DNA of 64,000 nucleotides from Glutinoglossum americanum (GCA_020080175.1 JAGHQL010000120.1:19324-83323); one strand, 5' to 3'. Positions 35,480-46,014 are shown, counted from the first letter of the stretch. A program made the numbers and translations. Notes: a model not told the origin generated them from the sequence alone.

Positions 35480-35829
35480 AACTTTGGTTAGTTACAGGAA
35501 ACAAAGGGATTCATGGTTAGATGGAGCTTTTAAGGTTGGGCTAGGAGGGTTGGACATTCACACTGCGCCTCAACGTTGACGGTGCTGCGCCTCAATGCTG
35601 TGATCGCCTGCTGAGCGAGCTAGCGAACAGTGCCTCGTCTGATACAGGACGGTTTGAAGTCCTCATAAAAGCCTGCGGACCGACCCGATCTTTTCATATA
35701 TGCATTCAAAGTGTTGTATAGTAAAGCCATGTTAGATGGTGTTCGGATGCCATTTGCAGGATGAACTGAACGATGGAACACTGGTATATCTAGTATGGAT
35801 TCTTTCTATCTCAGGTGCAGACTATTCCG
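35480..35829. other. Upstream of the HET gene
   Basis: Promoter side of the minus-strand HET gene. No coding feature or motif is called. Confidence 0.4.
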
Positions 35830-36480
35830 TGGGCAGCTAACTTTGATTCGATAAATGTGTTCCGGTGATTTCAACTCTGGTGCCTCGAAGGCACTGTCAT
35901 CGATGGCCAATGCAAGAAACTGCAGGATAGGGCAAAAGGCTAATGTGTCATCTCGTTCCTAACACACATATGTTTTTCTGGCTGTTCATAAGCTTTCAGA
36001 AACCACAAGAAGTGGAAATTGCAACTTACGCCTTTCACCCTCCCCTACATCCCTTCATATAGCAGGGTGAGACCGCCACGGCCAATTTATCGCGATATGC
36101 TCCATCTGGACTAGAGGATATATAGGCCATCATAAGTAATAGCAACAACAGCTGTACCCCTTGTCGCTCATGAGGGAAAGTTTCTGCATCAAAAGCCCAG
36201 TGGTTATAGAGAATTTGGAAGAGGTCGTTGAGCTCATCACCAGCAAAGATGTTTCCGAATCTTCTAGATTATGCTCTTCTTTCAATGGGCCGTAAATATA
36301 CTGTATTCTCCATCAGAAGGTTGCTTCCAAAAAGGCATAAGAATGCATCATACATTCGTTATCTCTCTACCAGCTGAGTCTTCTAACCCTCGACTAGTCT
36401 TATCCGTATATACCATTCTCAACTTTCTCCAATAAGTTGTGACACTTTCCAACTTTTTTATATTGAACATATCCATCTTC
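35830..36480 (-). pseudogene. Relic of a DUF3435 (crypton/Starship-captain type) tyrosine-recombinase gene
   Basis: No long frame is open, but the minus strand yields family-like segments in order and in different frames. They are LESVTTYWRKLRMVYTDKTS, then YGPLKEEHNLEDSE, then DELNDLFQILYNHWAFDAET followed by FPHERQGVQLLLLLLMMAYI, and, after a gap, FCPILQFLALAIDDSAFEAP with LKSPEHIYRIKV. This order (helix with TYW, 'GPLKEKHGL', 'HWxxDTxxFPHERxRxQ', 'CPxxHxLALAxxDxAF...SPE') is what I know from DUF3435 proteins, which include the captain recombinases of Starship elements. At least two frameshifts and several stops show that it is dead. The catalytic tyrosine region is not seen. No element ends were found. 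Confidence 0.65.
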
Positions 36481-37449
36481 CAATCGAGGTAATTCTTGAA
36501 ATTCTAAGGAGCGCATGCTTCAAGGAAGCTATCCGGGCCTTTGGAGACAAAGGCGCAATACCTGATACTTTGTCAACTACTGCTAGACAACTTACGGACA
36601 CAAGATCACAAATCTCACCTCCACCGGTCCCTCTCCTCTCTCTCGATCATATTGCTTGTAACATTGGCATGCTTCTTCTTGCAAGGAGCCGCTCCTGCTT
36701 GCTGCTTCAGTCGGGCAATATAGTATTCCGGCTTGCGGTCGCATTTGGGTTTTCGGCGGTAGCTGGACATGCTGCTAATTGCAAGGCCAATTTAGGACCG
36801 AGAACTGCTATTGAGTACGATGTCGAATTCATGAACAGCAAGAGGTGTCCGTTGAAGCCCAAAAGAGGGTGAAGGCAACAGTATTTAAGCTGCATTGTGT
36901 GATTCATGGAGGTCGTAGTGGGTGGGCTAAAAAAAATACTCATTACGTCGGTGCGCGGCTTCGGGCGGCAAGAGCGCGAAGTGGGCGAGCATCGGAAAAC
37001 GGCGGCAAAACCCTCAAGATCTGGATGCTTTATCACTGACATCTACATAACAATGACAATAACGACAACAATAGCGATGAATATATACACTGAACGAACA
37101 ACCAAAAACCAGCAAAAGAAAAGAATAAAACCGACCCGAAATCGATACGGGCTGCTACTACGGCTGACAGTTATGGCAAAAGGGCGAAGGGTAAAAAAAA
37201 AACTTTCTGTTTATCGATTTTTCCCCCGGTGCGGTGCTGCGGCATACTATTGCGTATGCTTTTCGTGGTTGGGAGGGGGAGGGGGAAGGAGGTTTTTTTG
37301 GCTTCTACCATACAAAAGATACCCTTACGGCGTCTGCGCAGGATTAGCGCGGTGGTAGGGACTTTCTGTCTACCGCCTAAGTCATGTATGTACGTACATA
37401 CAAGTAGTACATGTGACATGTGTATAGAGATGAACTGGGTAATACTCGT
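36481..37449. other. Gene-poor region with dispersed-repeat copy
   Basis: This is the 3' flank of the NF-X1 gene. It contains copy 2 of the dispersed repeat. Short open frames at 36,541-37,358 show no features. Confidence 0.4.
37020..37135. repeat. Dispersed repeat, copy 2
   Basis: About 115 bp aligned with 28,121-28,237 (shared ACAATAGCGATG, ACAACCRAAAACCAGCA and AAAAGAATARAACCGA). The short fragment at 32,232 matches its left end. The flanks differ, so this is a piece of a larger dispersed element. Confidence 0.6.
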
Positions 37450-40400
37450 TCAGCCTATTATCTCGCTCGCCGAACCCTGCTTATCTCCAATAGCAGCGTG
37501 GGTATAGTTTTCCTTCTCGCTCTCCGGGCCACTCTCCCTCCCTCCCTCCCGGCCAACACCTGCGAGGGCAACACCGCCACCCCTCTCCTTCTCCTCCTCC
37601 TTCTCCTCCTCCTCTTCCCAATCCTCTGCCACGGTCGCCTTCTCTTCCGCCTTCTTCTTTCCTTTTCCCGTGCCAAGGTTACCCCCCAACACCATAAACG
37701 CACTCTTGACCCCCATCGTGTGCTCGCCCGCAAGTCTCCGAGACCTCGGTGCTGCAGCCTTTGCTGCTACGCGGCTCCACCCTTCGCCGCCGCTCGCGTC
37801 AGCTTCGCGGCGGACGATGTTGAGTGATGAGTCGACGGTACATAGCTGGACGGATTTCGCAAGGGCGAGTGACGTGGCGATGGTCGCGAGGGCGGGCTTA
37901 AGCGCTGTGAGAGACGTAAGCGGTGGGGGTGTGTGCGTATTGAGTACTATTTCCTCAGATGGAAGAAATGTGATTGCGAAAGCTGTTCCTGGGGCATAAG
38001 CGTCGAAGGCAGGGCTGAACGCTTTCTGGAGCTCGGCCACTGTGAGGCCGAAGCGCGGGGATGTGAGTAGAAGGCTGTTGAAGGGTGTGTTGTCCGTGCC
38101 AGTACTGCTGGGGACTCTCTTACTGTCGTTGGCGGGATTTGAAGGCTCGGATTTGATCCTCACGCATTCCGCGAGTGTCTTCATGGGTAGAGCAACAAAG
38201 CGCGGGGTCTTGAAGACTGCGACGTGGCGGTGAGGCTCTGGATCCATACTTTCGCTATCAAGGCCAAAGTCGTCCGCCAGTGCGTGGATGAAGGCCCGCT
38301 GTCGAGGAGGCATTGGCTTAAATCTCAGCCGCTTCTCGTTTTCATCAACCGCAAATATGCGGAAGATGCGCTCTTGTGCCTGTGACCACTTAGGATGTTC
38401 CTGGAATATCTCTAGGGTGTCTGAAGAGTACGGTATGTGGTCATCCTTATGAGTTTCTAGGTCGATGTTCAGTGCGAGGGCGAGCCTGCGGTTTCGCTCG
38501 AGGCGGGCACATTCATCGTCGCATTTCAGGGATGCTGCGCTGCTGCCTCCTCCATTCTTTGAAGCATTGCATTTTAGTTCCTGCTTTAGGTGCTGGCATT
38601 TGCAAGTGATCATTACTTTATAAGTGCATGGCATAAGTTCGGTGCATGGATAAGGAGCATGGCACCGCTCCTCACAAGGATGAGCACAAGTCTTCTTTGT
38701 TTTCCCGCAGGCTTGCTGGCAAGCTCTATCAGTATCCTCGCAGTAGCCGGGCCTGTGGCATGGTTCCCCACAATAATGAGACCCACATCGAAGCTTCTTC
38801 CCGCAAGGCTCACCACAGCGAATGTTAGAAAGCCAACATTGTTGATTTTTCATATTCTTTTTTCCACACATGCAGGTCTTCGCCATCAAGAAAGGGCATT
38901 TCGGACAGGGTTCGTCATCATCGTGGCAGTTATGATCCACTTGAGGATGTCCACATCCCTTTCTTCTCTCACAACGGTAGCGGCAGGGCGGTTGTTTCGT
39001 CCCACATGGTAGGGGGGGGTGCAGAGTTGTGCGGCCGCAGTTACAGCTGATTTCGTCGAAAATAGCGTCGCGACAGCTACTGCAAGGCCCTTTATGGCAA
39101 AGCTCAGGGCAAGCGTGATTCCCACATTTGAGCATCCGACCGCAGGTGCGCATGCAGATATGCTCTGCTTCAAACCCTTCACCAGCAGCCAGAGGAGCAG
39201 AGCCTAATGGACGAGCCTTTTTCCTGACGGAGGCGCGCGATTTCTGCTCACAAGGACAGCACCTCTCGCCACACTCGTGGCGGCCACAGTTGAGGGTTAC
39301 TTTGCACACCCGCATGCACTGAGGAGGCTCCGTTGTTCCTTGGTGACATATAGTCGACGATGAAGTCCTGCCACACCGACAGGAGATTGAGACAACCTGC
39401 GTACATGGATTGCATTCGCCTGAGTGGCAGACTTGCTGGCAAGTGTGCCCACACGCAAGGGGTTTGAGGCATTCCTTCTTGCAGCTTGGAATAGGGTCTG
39501 AGCAGCATAGCCGGGGCACACCCGTTATCTCAATAAGCGGTGTTTTTCCACAGGGGCAGGTTGTGACGACATCAGGTGACCGGGAACAGTGCCCTAGGGG
39601 GATACTTAGAGGGTGGCATCGCTTCTCGCAAAGGTGCTTGCCACAGTCAAGCTCCCTCCCACAGATCTCACCACATAGAAGCTGGCCGGTCCAATTTTGG
39701 ACAACCTCCTCACCACCAACTCCGAGCATAATCACTTGGGAAATCTCACCTTCCCTAGTGAGCTCACAGCATTTCATCTTCTTCCTTAGCTTCCCACAGT
39801 AGCACCTGCCGGTTTCTACGGCCTCGCATGTGCCGCATGGCGCCTCGTGGCACCCCTGCTGGCAGAAATGCCACCTACATGGCATCTCCTTTCCGCAAAC
39901 CCGTCTACAGCGCCATCCCGATTCATAATCCGTATCGACGCAGCGTCTTGTGGCTGACCCTCTTTGGCACAAGCAAGGCTGCGCCGGACCCATTCGCGTA
40001 CATGGCGGACATGGCCCTGCGTGACACACCAAATCACAGGGATGCGGACATTTCCTTGGGAAAACGCGAGGCCTCCCGCATGTCTGGCCGCACGAATGCG
40101 GCGGAGCCCCAATTGAAGGGCGCGGGTCTATCTCCTTTCCGCACCAGCAAGTGTAATTCGTAGGCATAATTTCTTTGGGTAGGTTGCATCCCGGACACCT
40201 CCACTTCCTCCCGGGCGATTTCTCCCCGTCTTGGGGCTCTTGAGTATTTTGCTGTGTGGACCCCGCATTATTGGACCATCTCTTAATACAACTAAGGTGG
40301 AAAACTGTCCAGCACGTCCCGCACGACCAAATCTTAGAATTACGGCCCAGCTCACTTGTACATATAGGACACTCGTAAACACCGTTTGTGATATCTTCGT

Positions 40401-41139
40401 GAGTCCGGGTGGCTATATCGGTAGCGGATGATCTAGAGCCCTTCCGAGCTCGTGGCATACGAGTAGTCGAAGACTCTCCCATCTGAGCTTGCCTACTGCT
40501 GCCGCTTGTACTCCGCCCTCCCGTATGTGGCTGTCCTGGATGAAATTCCGGTGCATCCGCCTGCAATATAGTCCTGAGAGCCGAAGATGCGCCACCTGAA
40601 TCGCTTGTTGTAAGCTGGCCTCCAAACCTCCGAGCTGGCGTGATACTAGCAGCCGAGGCTCTAGCAGTCCTCCAACTGCTGGGCCGTGATCTGCCGCGCG
40701 ATGTTTGACTTGCATTTACTCCACCTTGCACCTGTCCTTCGCCATTGCCTTCCTGCCCTGTTTGCGGCCGTCGATTCAGAATCGCGCTGCCGCCATCTAC
40801 TCTCTGGCCTCTTAAGGCCCCACCTCTGCCTCTTTGATGTCTCGAACCTCTGCCGAATGCTGTATCCGGGGAGGCCGAAAACCCCGTGTCGATTGGCTGG
40901 TGGTGCTGCACCTGCGGGGGCGGCGCCGGTGCCACTAGGGAATCCGAACCATTTGTGAGAGCTTCGGATCCTTCGAATGCATTTCTAGATTGACTTGATA
41001 CCGTTGCTCCCATTCCTCTTTCCGCCCGAGGTCCCCTATGCCTATGCCTCCGCCTCCTCGATGGTTCCTCAGTCTGCGAAAGTGATGAGGCTGGTGCAGC
41101 GGCGACGATGGGTGTCGGTTGGGATGTGGAAGTTTCCAT
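37450..41139 (-). CDS. FAP1: NF-X1-type zinc-finger protein with RING-like and R3H domains (FAP1/NFX1)
   Basis: Intronless 1,229-codon gene. The Arg/Ser/Gly-rich N-terminus precedes a RING/PHD-like finger (YECPICTSELGRNSKIWSCG, then CWTVFHLSCIKRW). A long array of NF-X1 zinc fingers follows, each with the spacing C-x-H-x-C-x(3)-C-H-x-G-x-C (for example CGHTCQQVCHSGECNPC, CGNHACPELCHKGPCSSC, CGSHYCGEPCHRPGYC). Near the C-terminus is an R3H-type nucleic-acid-binding region (RQRAFIHALADDFGLDSESM, EPHRHVAVFKTPRF). The last 60 residues are acidic low-complexity. Yeast FAP1 binds the FKBP12-rapamycin target protein, and animal NFX1 is a transcriptional repressor and E3 ligase; the role here is inferred from family. 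The gene stands as a core gene between accessory segments. Start at 41139 is the first Met of the frame. Confidence 0.93.
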   Translation of the reverse strand: METSTSQPTPIVAAAPASSLSQTEEPSRRRRHRHRGPRAERGMGATVSSQSRNAFEGSEALTNGSDSLVAPAPPPQVQHHQPIDTGFSASPDTAFGRGSRHQRGRGGALRGQRVDGGSAILNRRPQTGQEGNGEGQVQGGVNASQTSRGRSRPSSWRTARASAASITPARRFGGQLTTSDSGGASSALRTILQADAPEFHPGQPHTGGRSTSGSSRQAQMGESSTTRMPRARKGSRSSATDIATRTHEDITNGVYECPICTSELGRNSKIWSCGTCWTVFHLSCIKRWSNNAGSTQQNTQEPQDGEKSPGRKWRCPGCNLPKEIMPTNYTCWCGKEIDPRPSIGAPPHSCGQTCGRPRVFPRKCPHPCDLVCHAGPCPPCTRMGPAQPCLCQRGSATRRCVDTDYESGWRCRRVCGKEMPCRWHFCQQGCHEAPCGTCEAVETGRCYCGKLRKKMKCCELTREGEISQVIMLGVGGEEVVQNWTGQLLCGEICGRELDCGKHLCEKRCHPLSIPLGHCSRSPDVVTTCPCGKTPLIEITGVPRLCCSDPIPSCKKECLKPLACGHTCQQVCHSGECNPCTQVVSISCRCGRTSSSTICHQGTTEPPQCMRVCKVTLNCGRHECGERCCPCEQKSRASVRKKARPLGSAPLAAGEGFEAEHICMRTCGRMLKCGNHACPELCHKGPCSSCRDAIFDEISCNCGRTTLHPPLPCGTKQPPCRYRCERRKGCGHPQVDHNCHDDDEPCPKCPFLMAKTCMCGKKNMKNQQCWLSNIRCGEPCGKKLRCGSHYCGEPCHRPGYCEDTDRACQQACGKTKKTCAHPCEERCHAPYPCTELMPCTYKVMITCKCQHLKQELKCNASKNGGGSSAASLKCDDECARLERNRRLALALNIDLETHKDDHIPYSSDTLEIFQEHPKWSQAQERIFRIFAVDENEKRLRFKPMPPRQRAFIHALADDFGLDSESMDPEPHRHVAVFKTPRFVALPMKTLAECVRIKSEPSNPANDSKRVPSSTGTDNTPFNSLLLTSPRFGLTVAELQKAFSPAFDAYAPGTAFAITFLPSEEIVLNTHTPPPLTSLTALKPALATIATSLALAKSVQLCTVDSSLNIVRREADASGGEGWSRVAAKAAAPRSRRLAGEHTMGVKSAFMVLGGNLGTGKGKKKAEEKATVAEDWEEEEEKEEEKERGGGVALAGVGREGGRESGPESEKENYTHAAIGDKQGSASEIIG

Positions 41140-41434
41140 TCGTTGACTCGACTTGGTTTACACCTCAAATCGATAGTTCTCGAAACCCTGTAGCTGTCAA
41201 AGAATTAATCCAGCTCCCAGATGACAGTTCGTGACGACCCTTATTACGATAAATAGGAACAAATCTAGCTGGAAGAAAGACAAAGCAGAAGCAATCAGAG
41301 ACAATCGGCAGTCAAGCAGATGGGCGACTCGAGGATTGAAGTTGGTCAGTGGGAATTAGTCACATAAGATTTGCTTGTGACTGTAAGTTAGCTATGACGA
41401 AGCGTGTGGGATGACTAATCCACCTGTAAAGCAA
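41140..41434. other. NF-X1 promoter region
   Basis: Short upstream region of the minus-strand NF-X1 gene that ends at the TA target site of the neighbouring transposon. Nothing else is seen. Confidence 0.4.
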
Positions 41435-41436
41435 TA

Positions 41437-41481
41437 ACGTAGTCGGTAGGCAAGCTGGCCATGCAAGCGACCGGGCCACTT
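41437..41481. repeat. Left terminal inverted repeat of the pogo-type element
   Basis: 45 bp starting ACGTAGTCGGTAGGCAAGCT and ending GGGCCACTT. It is an exact reverse complement of 43,620-43,664. Confidence 0.93.
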
Positions 41482-41549
41482 TTCGCGGTCCTGCGCGCAA
41501 TAGTGAGAAAAACTCAACCACGAATGATTATATTAGATGTAGCTATATA

Positions 41550-43553
41550 CTAAACACTAGTCTGACGTGTAGGGCATGTGCGAGCTGTGTGTTCTAATGA
41601 ACTGCACATGCTACACTTGCGAGGGGCTCTCTGCAACTTTTCCTTAAGTGGATCTGCAGGAGCCTCTTCTCGCTCTGCCCGTTCATTCTCAGCAGCACGC
41701 ATACGAGATATGCCTTCTGCTCCTGTTAATACTCCTTTCCTAGCTATATACTTGCGTGATTTTGACCTTTTTGCTTTTTAGCATTCATTTTCTGCCCGTA
41801 ACTTCACATTTTCATTTGCAAGTAAAACAGTACTTGACATTGCCATTTCACAACCCTTGACCAACTGATTAAGTGCTCGTGACATTGGACTTGGTGGACT
41901 ATGCGTATGTTGTGTAAGGTAGCGTCTCAATAATATAGCTTGTTGCTGTAATTCTGTGATGTTATGAGGTGTTTCAGCTGTCCAAGAGGAATTCGATATA
42001 GGACGTTCTGGGGATGGTGTTCAGTATTCCGTATGTAGTAGCGATAGTACACGATTTGGATTATATGGTACTAAACCAGTAGCTGCAAAACCTTGCTGTA
42101 TATTGTTCCGATGAAGTGCTATTGGTCTAGCTTGCTGATAGAGGGAGAGAAAATCCTGTTTATCGATGTGGTTGATACCATAACGCATTGACTGTTCCAC
42201 AAGATGTCCATAAGCCTGCTTAAGAACAGAAAAACAGCCTACATCAAGTGGTTGTAGTAGGTGTGATGAATGTGCTGGTATACAAATGTCACGGCACATA
42301 GGGTTACAAGAGACAGGGCTTGTAAGCTTAGATCAGCATAGGGTCTGTGCTTAAGCCAAGCCCTCAAGCTCCTTTTCTGACTGACAGAGTTGATCCTTCA
42401 ACTACTATCGGTCAACACACCTCTTGTATATAGTTCATCTAATAGAAGCTACCCGGTGGCCCCATACCCATCTTCCTACTCAGTCTATCTGCCTCTGACA
42501 TCCCGTCGGACCTCCTGTCACGTCATGACACCTATTCGAGCTTGAGAACTCATTCGCAAGTCCACGGACGACCTCCCGAACGACCCCCGCAAGCCTCGAG
42601 CGCCCGCGGCACCCCCCTAGGACCTGACAACAAAGAACAACAATCTGGTGATCCTGGCAAAACTGATCAAATTGAGGCGACACATGACTGTTATGGCCAT
42701 CCAGTATAAGTAGTCGATGTGTACCGATAGTACGATCCTTTGTATGCTTGTGAAAAACCTCTTCTACCCAAGTTAGACTAATTTCATTTGTAGTTCAACC
42801 ATTATCGCTAACACCAATTGACTAATCTTCCGGTATCAAGCTATACCAACTAGCTTGATGATATACAGCTTCAAAGATAACCAATGGTGGAATTGAGTAT
42901 CCTTAAGTGTTGATAGCTTCAATAATAGTAACCCATTCGCGATTACCAGGTTGTATCGTTCGAGGTCTGCTAGCGCGATCTGTTCCAGTAATAATCTTTG
43001 CAGTTGAGATTACCCCCATCTGGAAACTGGTTTCATCAAAGTTGTAAATATCTTCATTGAGGATACCATACTGTGAAATAATATTGTGAAATCGTTTGAA
43101 CCAGTTACGAATAAGTATAGGATCTTTGCATTTTGACCGTTGGTAATCGTAATGCTGGTTGTATTTGGATCGTAGGTCATCATGGCGGTTAATAAAGTTA
43201 TAAGCCCATCATTCTTCAATAGGTTGTAAGAGAGCAGATCCAGTATACTGAGTAGCTAAAAGACTAGCCATTTGTCGTACAGTAACAATCCTAGGTGGCA
43301 TGCCTCGTTGATCCATTGATAGGATCCATTCTTTGAGACTCTCTTCTTGTACAGGAGTAAGGCGGCGATTGAGTGCAATTGAGCCACGTTTCGGTTTGAT
43401 GCCTTTGACGCGTTGTTGAGCTGTGCTTCGAGGAACATCAAAAGTTGAGGTAGCAGCACGAAGACTTTTAAACTGGCCTTTCTTGTAGGCCTCAATAGCG
43501 AGATCGAGTCTACCCTCTCAAAAAAGAGCGTCTTGTTGCTGTGTTTTTGCCAT
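41550..43553 (-). pseudogene. Pogo/Fot1-type DDE transposase, inactivated
   Basis: From ATG at 43,553 the minus strand encodes an N-terminal helix-turn-helix (FKSLRAATSTFDVPRSTAQQ), an HTH_Tnp_Tc5-like stretch (LTPVQEESLKEWILSMDQRG, MPPRIVTVRQMASLL), and the DDE core with NFDETSFQMGV and LLILDGHNSHVSPQFDQFC. After the LTR insertion comes IPAHSSHLLQPLDVGCFSVL, and at the end a Cys/His tail (KCSMCSSLEHTARTC). The first acidic residues (NFDE, DGHNSH) are present. Damage: TGA, TAA, TAG and TGA stops between about 43,500 and 42,790, a probable T-run length change near 43,530, and the LTR. The stops fit CAA-to-TAA and TGG-to-TAG/TGA changes. Expected intact length about 550 aa. Confidence 0.9.
42287..42629. 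mobile_element. Solo LTR inserted in the transposase
   Basis: 343 bp starting TGTCACGGCACATAGGG and ending CCTAGGACCTGACA, so the termini are TGTCA...TGACA. It is flanked by the direct 5-bp duplication ACAAA (42,282-42,286 and 42,630-42,634). Removing the insert plus one ACAAA restores the transposase join ...HQIVVLC-IPAHSSH.... No internal retrotransposon sequence remains, so this is an LTR left after LTR-LTR recombination. Orientation is not known; TATATAG near 42,427 hints at plus. Confidence 0.9.
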
Positions 43554-43619
43554 TGAAGTGTCGCCGAGTCGTTGAGTCGCGCGTCGCTGTGTTGCGCGTC
43601 GCTGTGTCGCGCGCATGAG

Positions 43620-43664
43620 AAGTGGCCCGGTCGCTTGCATGGCCAGCTTGCCTACCGACTACGT
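43620..43664. repeat. Right terminal inverted repeat of the pogo-type element
   Basis: 45 bp starting AAGTGGCCCGGTCGC and ending CCGACTACGT. It matches the left repeat without a mismatch, although the transposase between them is full of stops. Confidence 0.93.
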
Positions 43665-43896
43665 TAACGTCGAGTAACGTCGAGTAACGTCGAGTAACAT
43701 CCAGTAAACATAGAGTAATGCCGAATAACGTCGAGTAACATCGAATAACATCCAGTAACATCCAGTAAACGTCGAGTAACATCTAGTAACATCTAGTAAC
43801 ATCTAGTAACATCCAATAACATCTAGTAACACCTAGTAACATCTAGTAACATCTAGTAACATCTAGTAACATCCAGTAACACCCAGTAACATCCAG
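43665..43896. repeat. Decamer minisatellite array
   Basis: About 23 units of a 10-bp motif, consensus TAACRTCKAG (commonest form TAACATCTAG), with occasional 11-bp units (TAAACGTCGAG). The left units carry CGTCGAG and the right units mostly CATCTAG, a C/T gradient. It starts exactly at the TA target site of the pogo-type element. Confidence 0.9.
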
Positions 43897-44540
43897 TCCA
43901 TATCCTTAGGACTTTCACATACCCGGAGAAAAGCGGCATGTAGTTCTTCCGCTTTGGTGCTCCGGTATTAAACATCCTTATTACGCCCAGGCCAGTGCTA
44001 TACACTGAGAATATTATTACGCATATATGGGACACCATGCTGATGGAAGAGGCGGCCCGAGGTTTCAAGCCAAAACAAGGGTTGGGTACTGGGTGCTCCC
44101 CAGATCCACAGGGGCCGATGCCTACACCTCCTATGAGTGTACAGCGTGCTTGTGAACAGTGGGAACGAACCGACGGCCAGCATTCCTTTTAAGCCTCGGT
44201 AACAACTCGAACATCTCACCCTGAACCATCGCAGGGTTTCTTGCAGGGTGAAACGGAAGACGAAGATCTCCCTTTTTCTTTTTTTTTAAATGCGAAACCG
44301 CCTCCAAAATTAGTTTCGGATCGGCGCACGATCCGAGGGTGGTATTAACTATTCGAAAAAAACTCCTATCCACTGCCAAACATCCTGTAATGCACGACAC
44401 CAGGCGAGAAGCGTCGTTAATCATCTCCAATGCCCCGAGTCATCGCAAATGGCCCCCCCAATCCACCACCTCCCCCCTACTATTCACCAATTAGAAATAA
44501 TATATGTTATGTACAGCAGTTCGTAATTCCCGAAACGATA
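43897..44540. other. Intergenic, no gene seen
   Basis: Between the decamer array and the BEM46 gene. Frames on both strands (43,995-44,430) show no family features. This is probably repeat-derived or 3' flanking DNA. Confidence 0.4.
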
Positions 44541-45742
44541 TCATCGATTCTTTAGGACGTCTTCCCTGATGAACTTAAACATCGCCTCAAAGTATCCAGG
44601 CTCCATCATCGTGTCGTTATGCGTCCCATTTGGGAGCTCCTTGAACGTCTGCTTCCTAGACCGGCAGATTCCGAACAATTGTTCCATGTGTGATGCTCTG
44701 GGAAATGCATATGTTAATAACACTCAAATACTTGTGGGTAAAGTTGGCAACGAAATGACGCAGCGAGGGCATGGGTCATAACAGGGTAGCAGGCAGTCAC
44801 TGTTTGAAAGCTGACCAGGGAGGGCTAACTTACGGGACTATCTCATCTTTAAGGCCACTAAGAAAGAGGATAGGGGTATCTTTTATCATCGGTAATGTCG
44901 TATCGCTGGGCCAGATCTGGTGACACAGCCTAGCCAAGTATTTTGCCGGTGGGAGGGCACTACATGGGTCAGTTCATACCCCGCGGCGTCTCTAGCAGCT
45001 GTGCAGTCACCTTGGAATCAACTTCCTCATGCTCATAAACGTATTTTCCAATACCAACCCTCCCACGTTCCCCCGTTTTTCGTTCTTCGCCACAAGTTGT
45101 ATACCCACTGCCCCACCCAAGCTCTGCCCATAAACCACAATCTTTGTGTTTCTAGTTTCGGCTCTCTTCGTTAAATAATCGAATCCGGTTTGTGCATCGA
45201 TGAGTATACCTCGCTCATTGGGCGATCCAGTCGAGAGTCCGTAGCCTCTGTATTCTAGCAAAAGAACATGGCAGCCCATATGCTCCTGAAGAACCTTGCC
45301 GATAGGGAGGCGATGCCCAATGTTTCCCGCATTACCATGGAACATGAGCACAGTGACGTTTTGTTCGAACCGCCTATTGGTGGGACGAAGGAAATACGCG
45401 TGCAGTGACTCTCCGTCTGGCGTCGGGATGCTAAGGTCTTCCCAGTCTGTCATGGAGAATATTGGAGGCTTGGGGACTTCGGTTCTGGCCCCAATAGGTA
45501 GATTTCGTTGGTATATGACCTCACTGAACCGGCGATACTCAGCAGACAGATTCTCCAGAAGGCTCCGGGTAGCAACAGATGCCAAAGAGGGCGACTTACT
45601 TCTGTTTGAAATATAGAAGCACGCTCAGTATCGCTGCGATCCCCGAAGAAGCCAGGACTGGTAATCTAACATATGAAATTGCGCTAGTCGCGGCGTTTGT
45701 AACCTGGTTCAAGAATGTGGTTGTCGAAGATGGCGAAGACAT
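44541..45742 (-). CDS. bem46: BEM46/ABHD13-type alpha/beta hydrolase
   Basis: Exons on the minus strand are 45742-45600, 45523-45011, 44959-44834 and 44697-44541 (312 aa). All introns are GT-AG and in phase. An N-terminal membrane anchor (LPVLASSGIAAILSVLLYF) is followed by the family join KQNEVIYQRNLPIGARTEVP. The hydrolase fold has the oxyanion HGNAGNIGHR, nucleophile elbow YGQSLGGAVGI (Ser), the acid in LKDEIVP and the catalytic His in PNGTHND. BEM46 proteins sit at the ER and plasma membrane and are linked to polarity and hyphal germination in Neurospora; the substrate is unknown. Length fits the family (about 300 aa). Nothing odd is seen. Confidence 0.92.
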
Positions 45743-46014
45743 TTGCGCTGCGAGAATATGTGGCAGGCTGAGAGCTTATATCGATATGCTGCAACCTAAT
45801 GCCTAAGGCAAGGCTTGTAGGCAGCGGCTTGCATCTTGGAAATCTTGGAAGTTTAATCAGCGTGAAACCTAACGCAGCGCGACCCCATGCTGTTACCCTG
45901 CAGCCAGGGACTGAGGCTCACGCGTCAACCCATGTGTTGCCTTGAGCTTCACCCCATATAACTCAATCTCCCATTCTGACTTTTCTCATCTTGCGATAAT
46001 TCGATCCCGCAATC

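Larger units (their letters stand above)
41437..43664 (-). mobile_element. Complete but dead pogo/Fot1-type DNA transposon with nested solo LTR
   Basis: The element is bounded by perfect 45-bp inverted repeats (ACGTAGTCGGTAGGCAAGCT and on) and by a TA at each side (41,435-41,436 and 43,665-43,666), the target duplication of Tc1/mariner-pogo elements. Without the 343-bp LTR and its 5-bp duplication it would be about 1.88 kb, the usual size of Fot1-like elements. The transposase runs on the minus strand. The right end abuts a decamer repeat array. Confidence 0.92.

Noticed and set aside
43665-43896. CRISPR-like array
   Set aside because: The units are directly adjacent 10-mers without spacers, in a eukaryotic genome; it is a minisatellite.
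43995-44430. Possible gene between the decamer array and BEM46
   Set aside because: Plus- and minus-strand frames overlap fully and neither shows family motifs.
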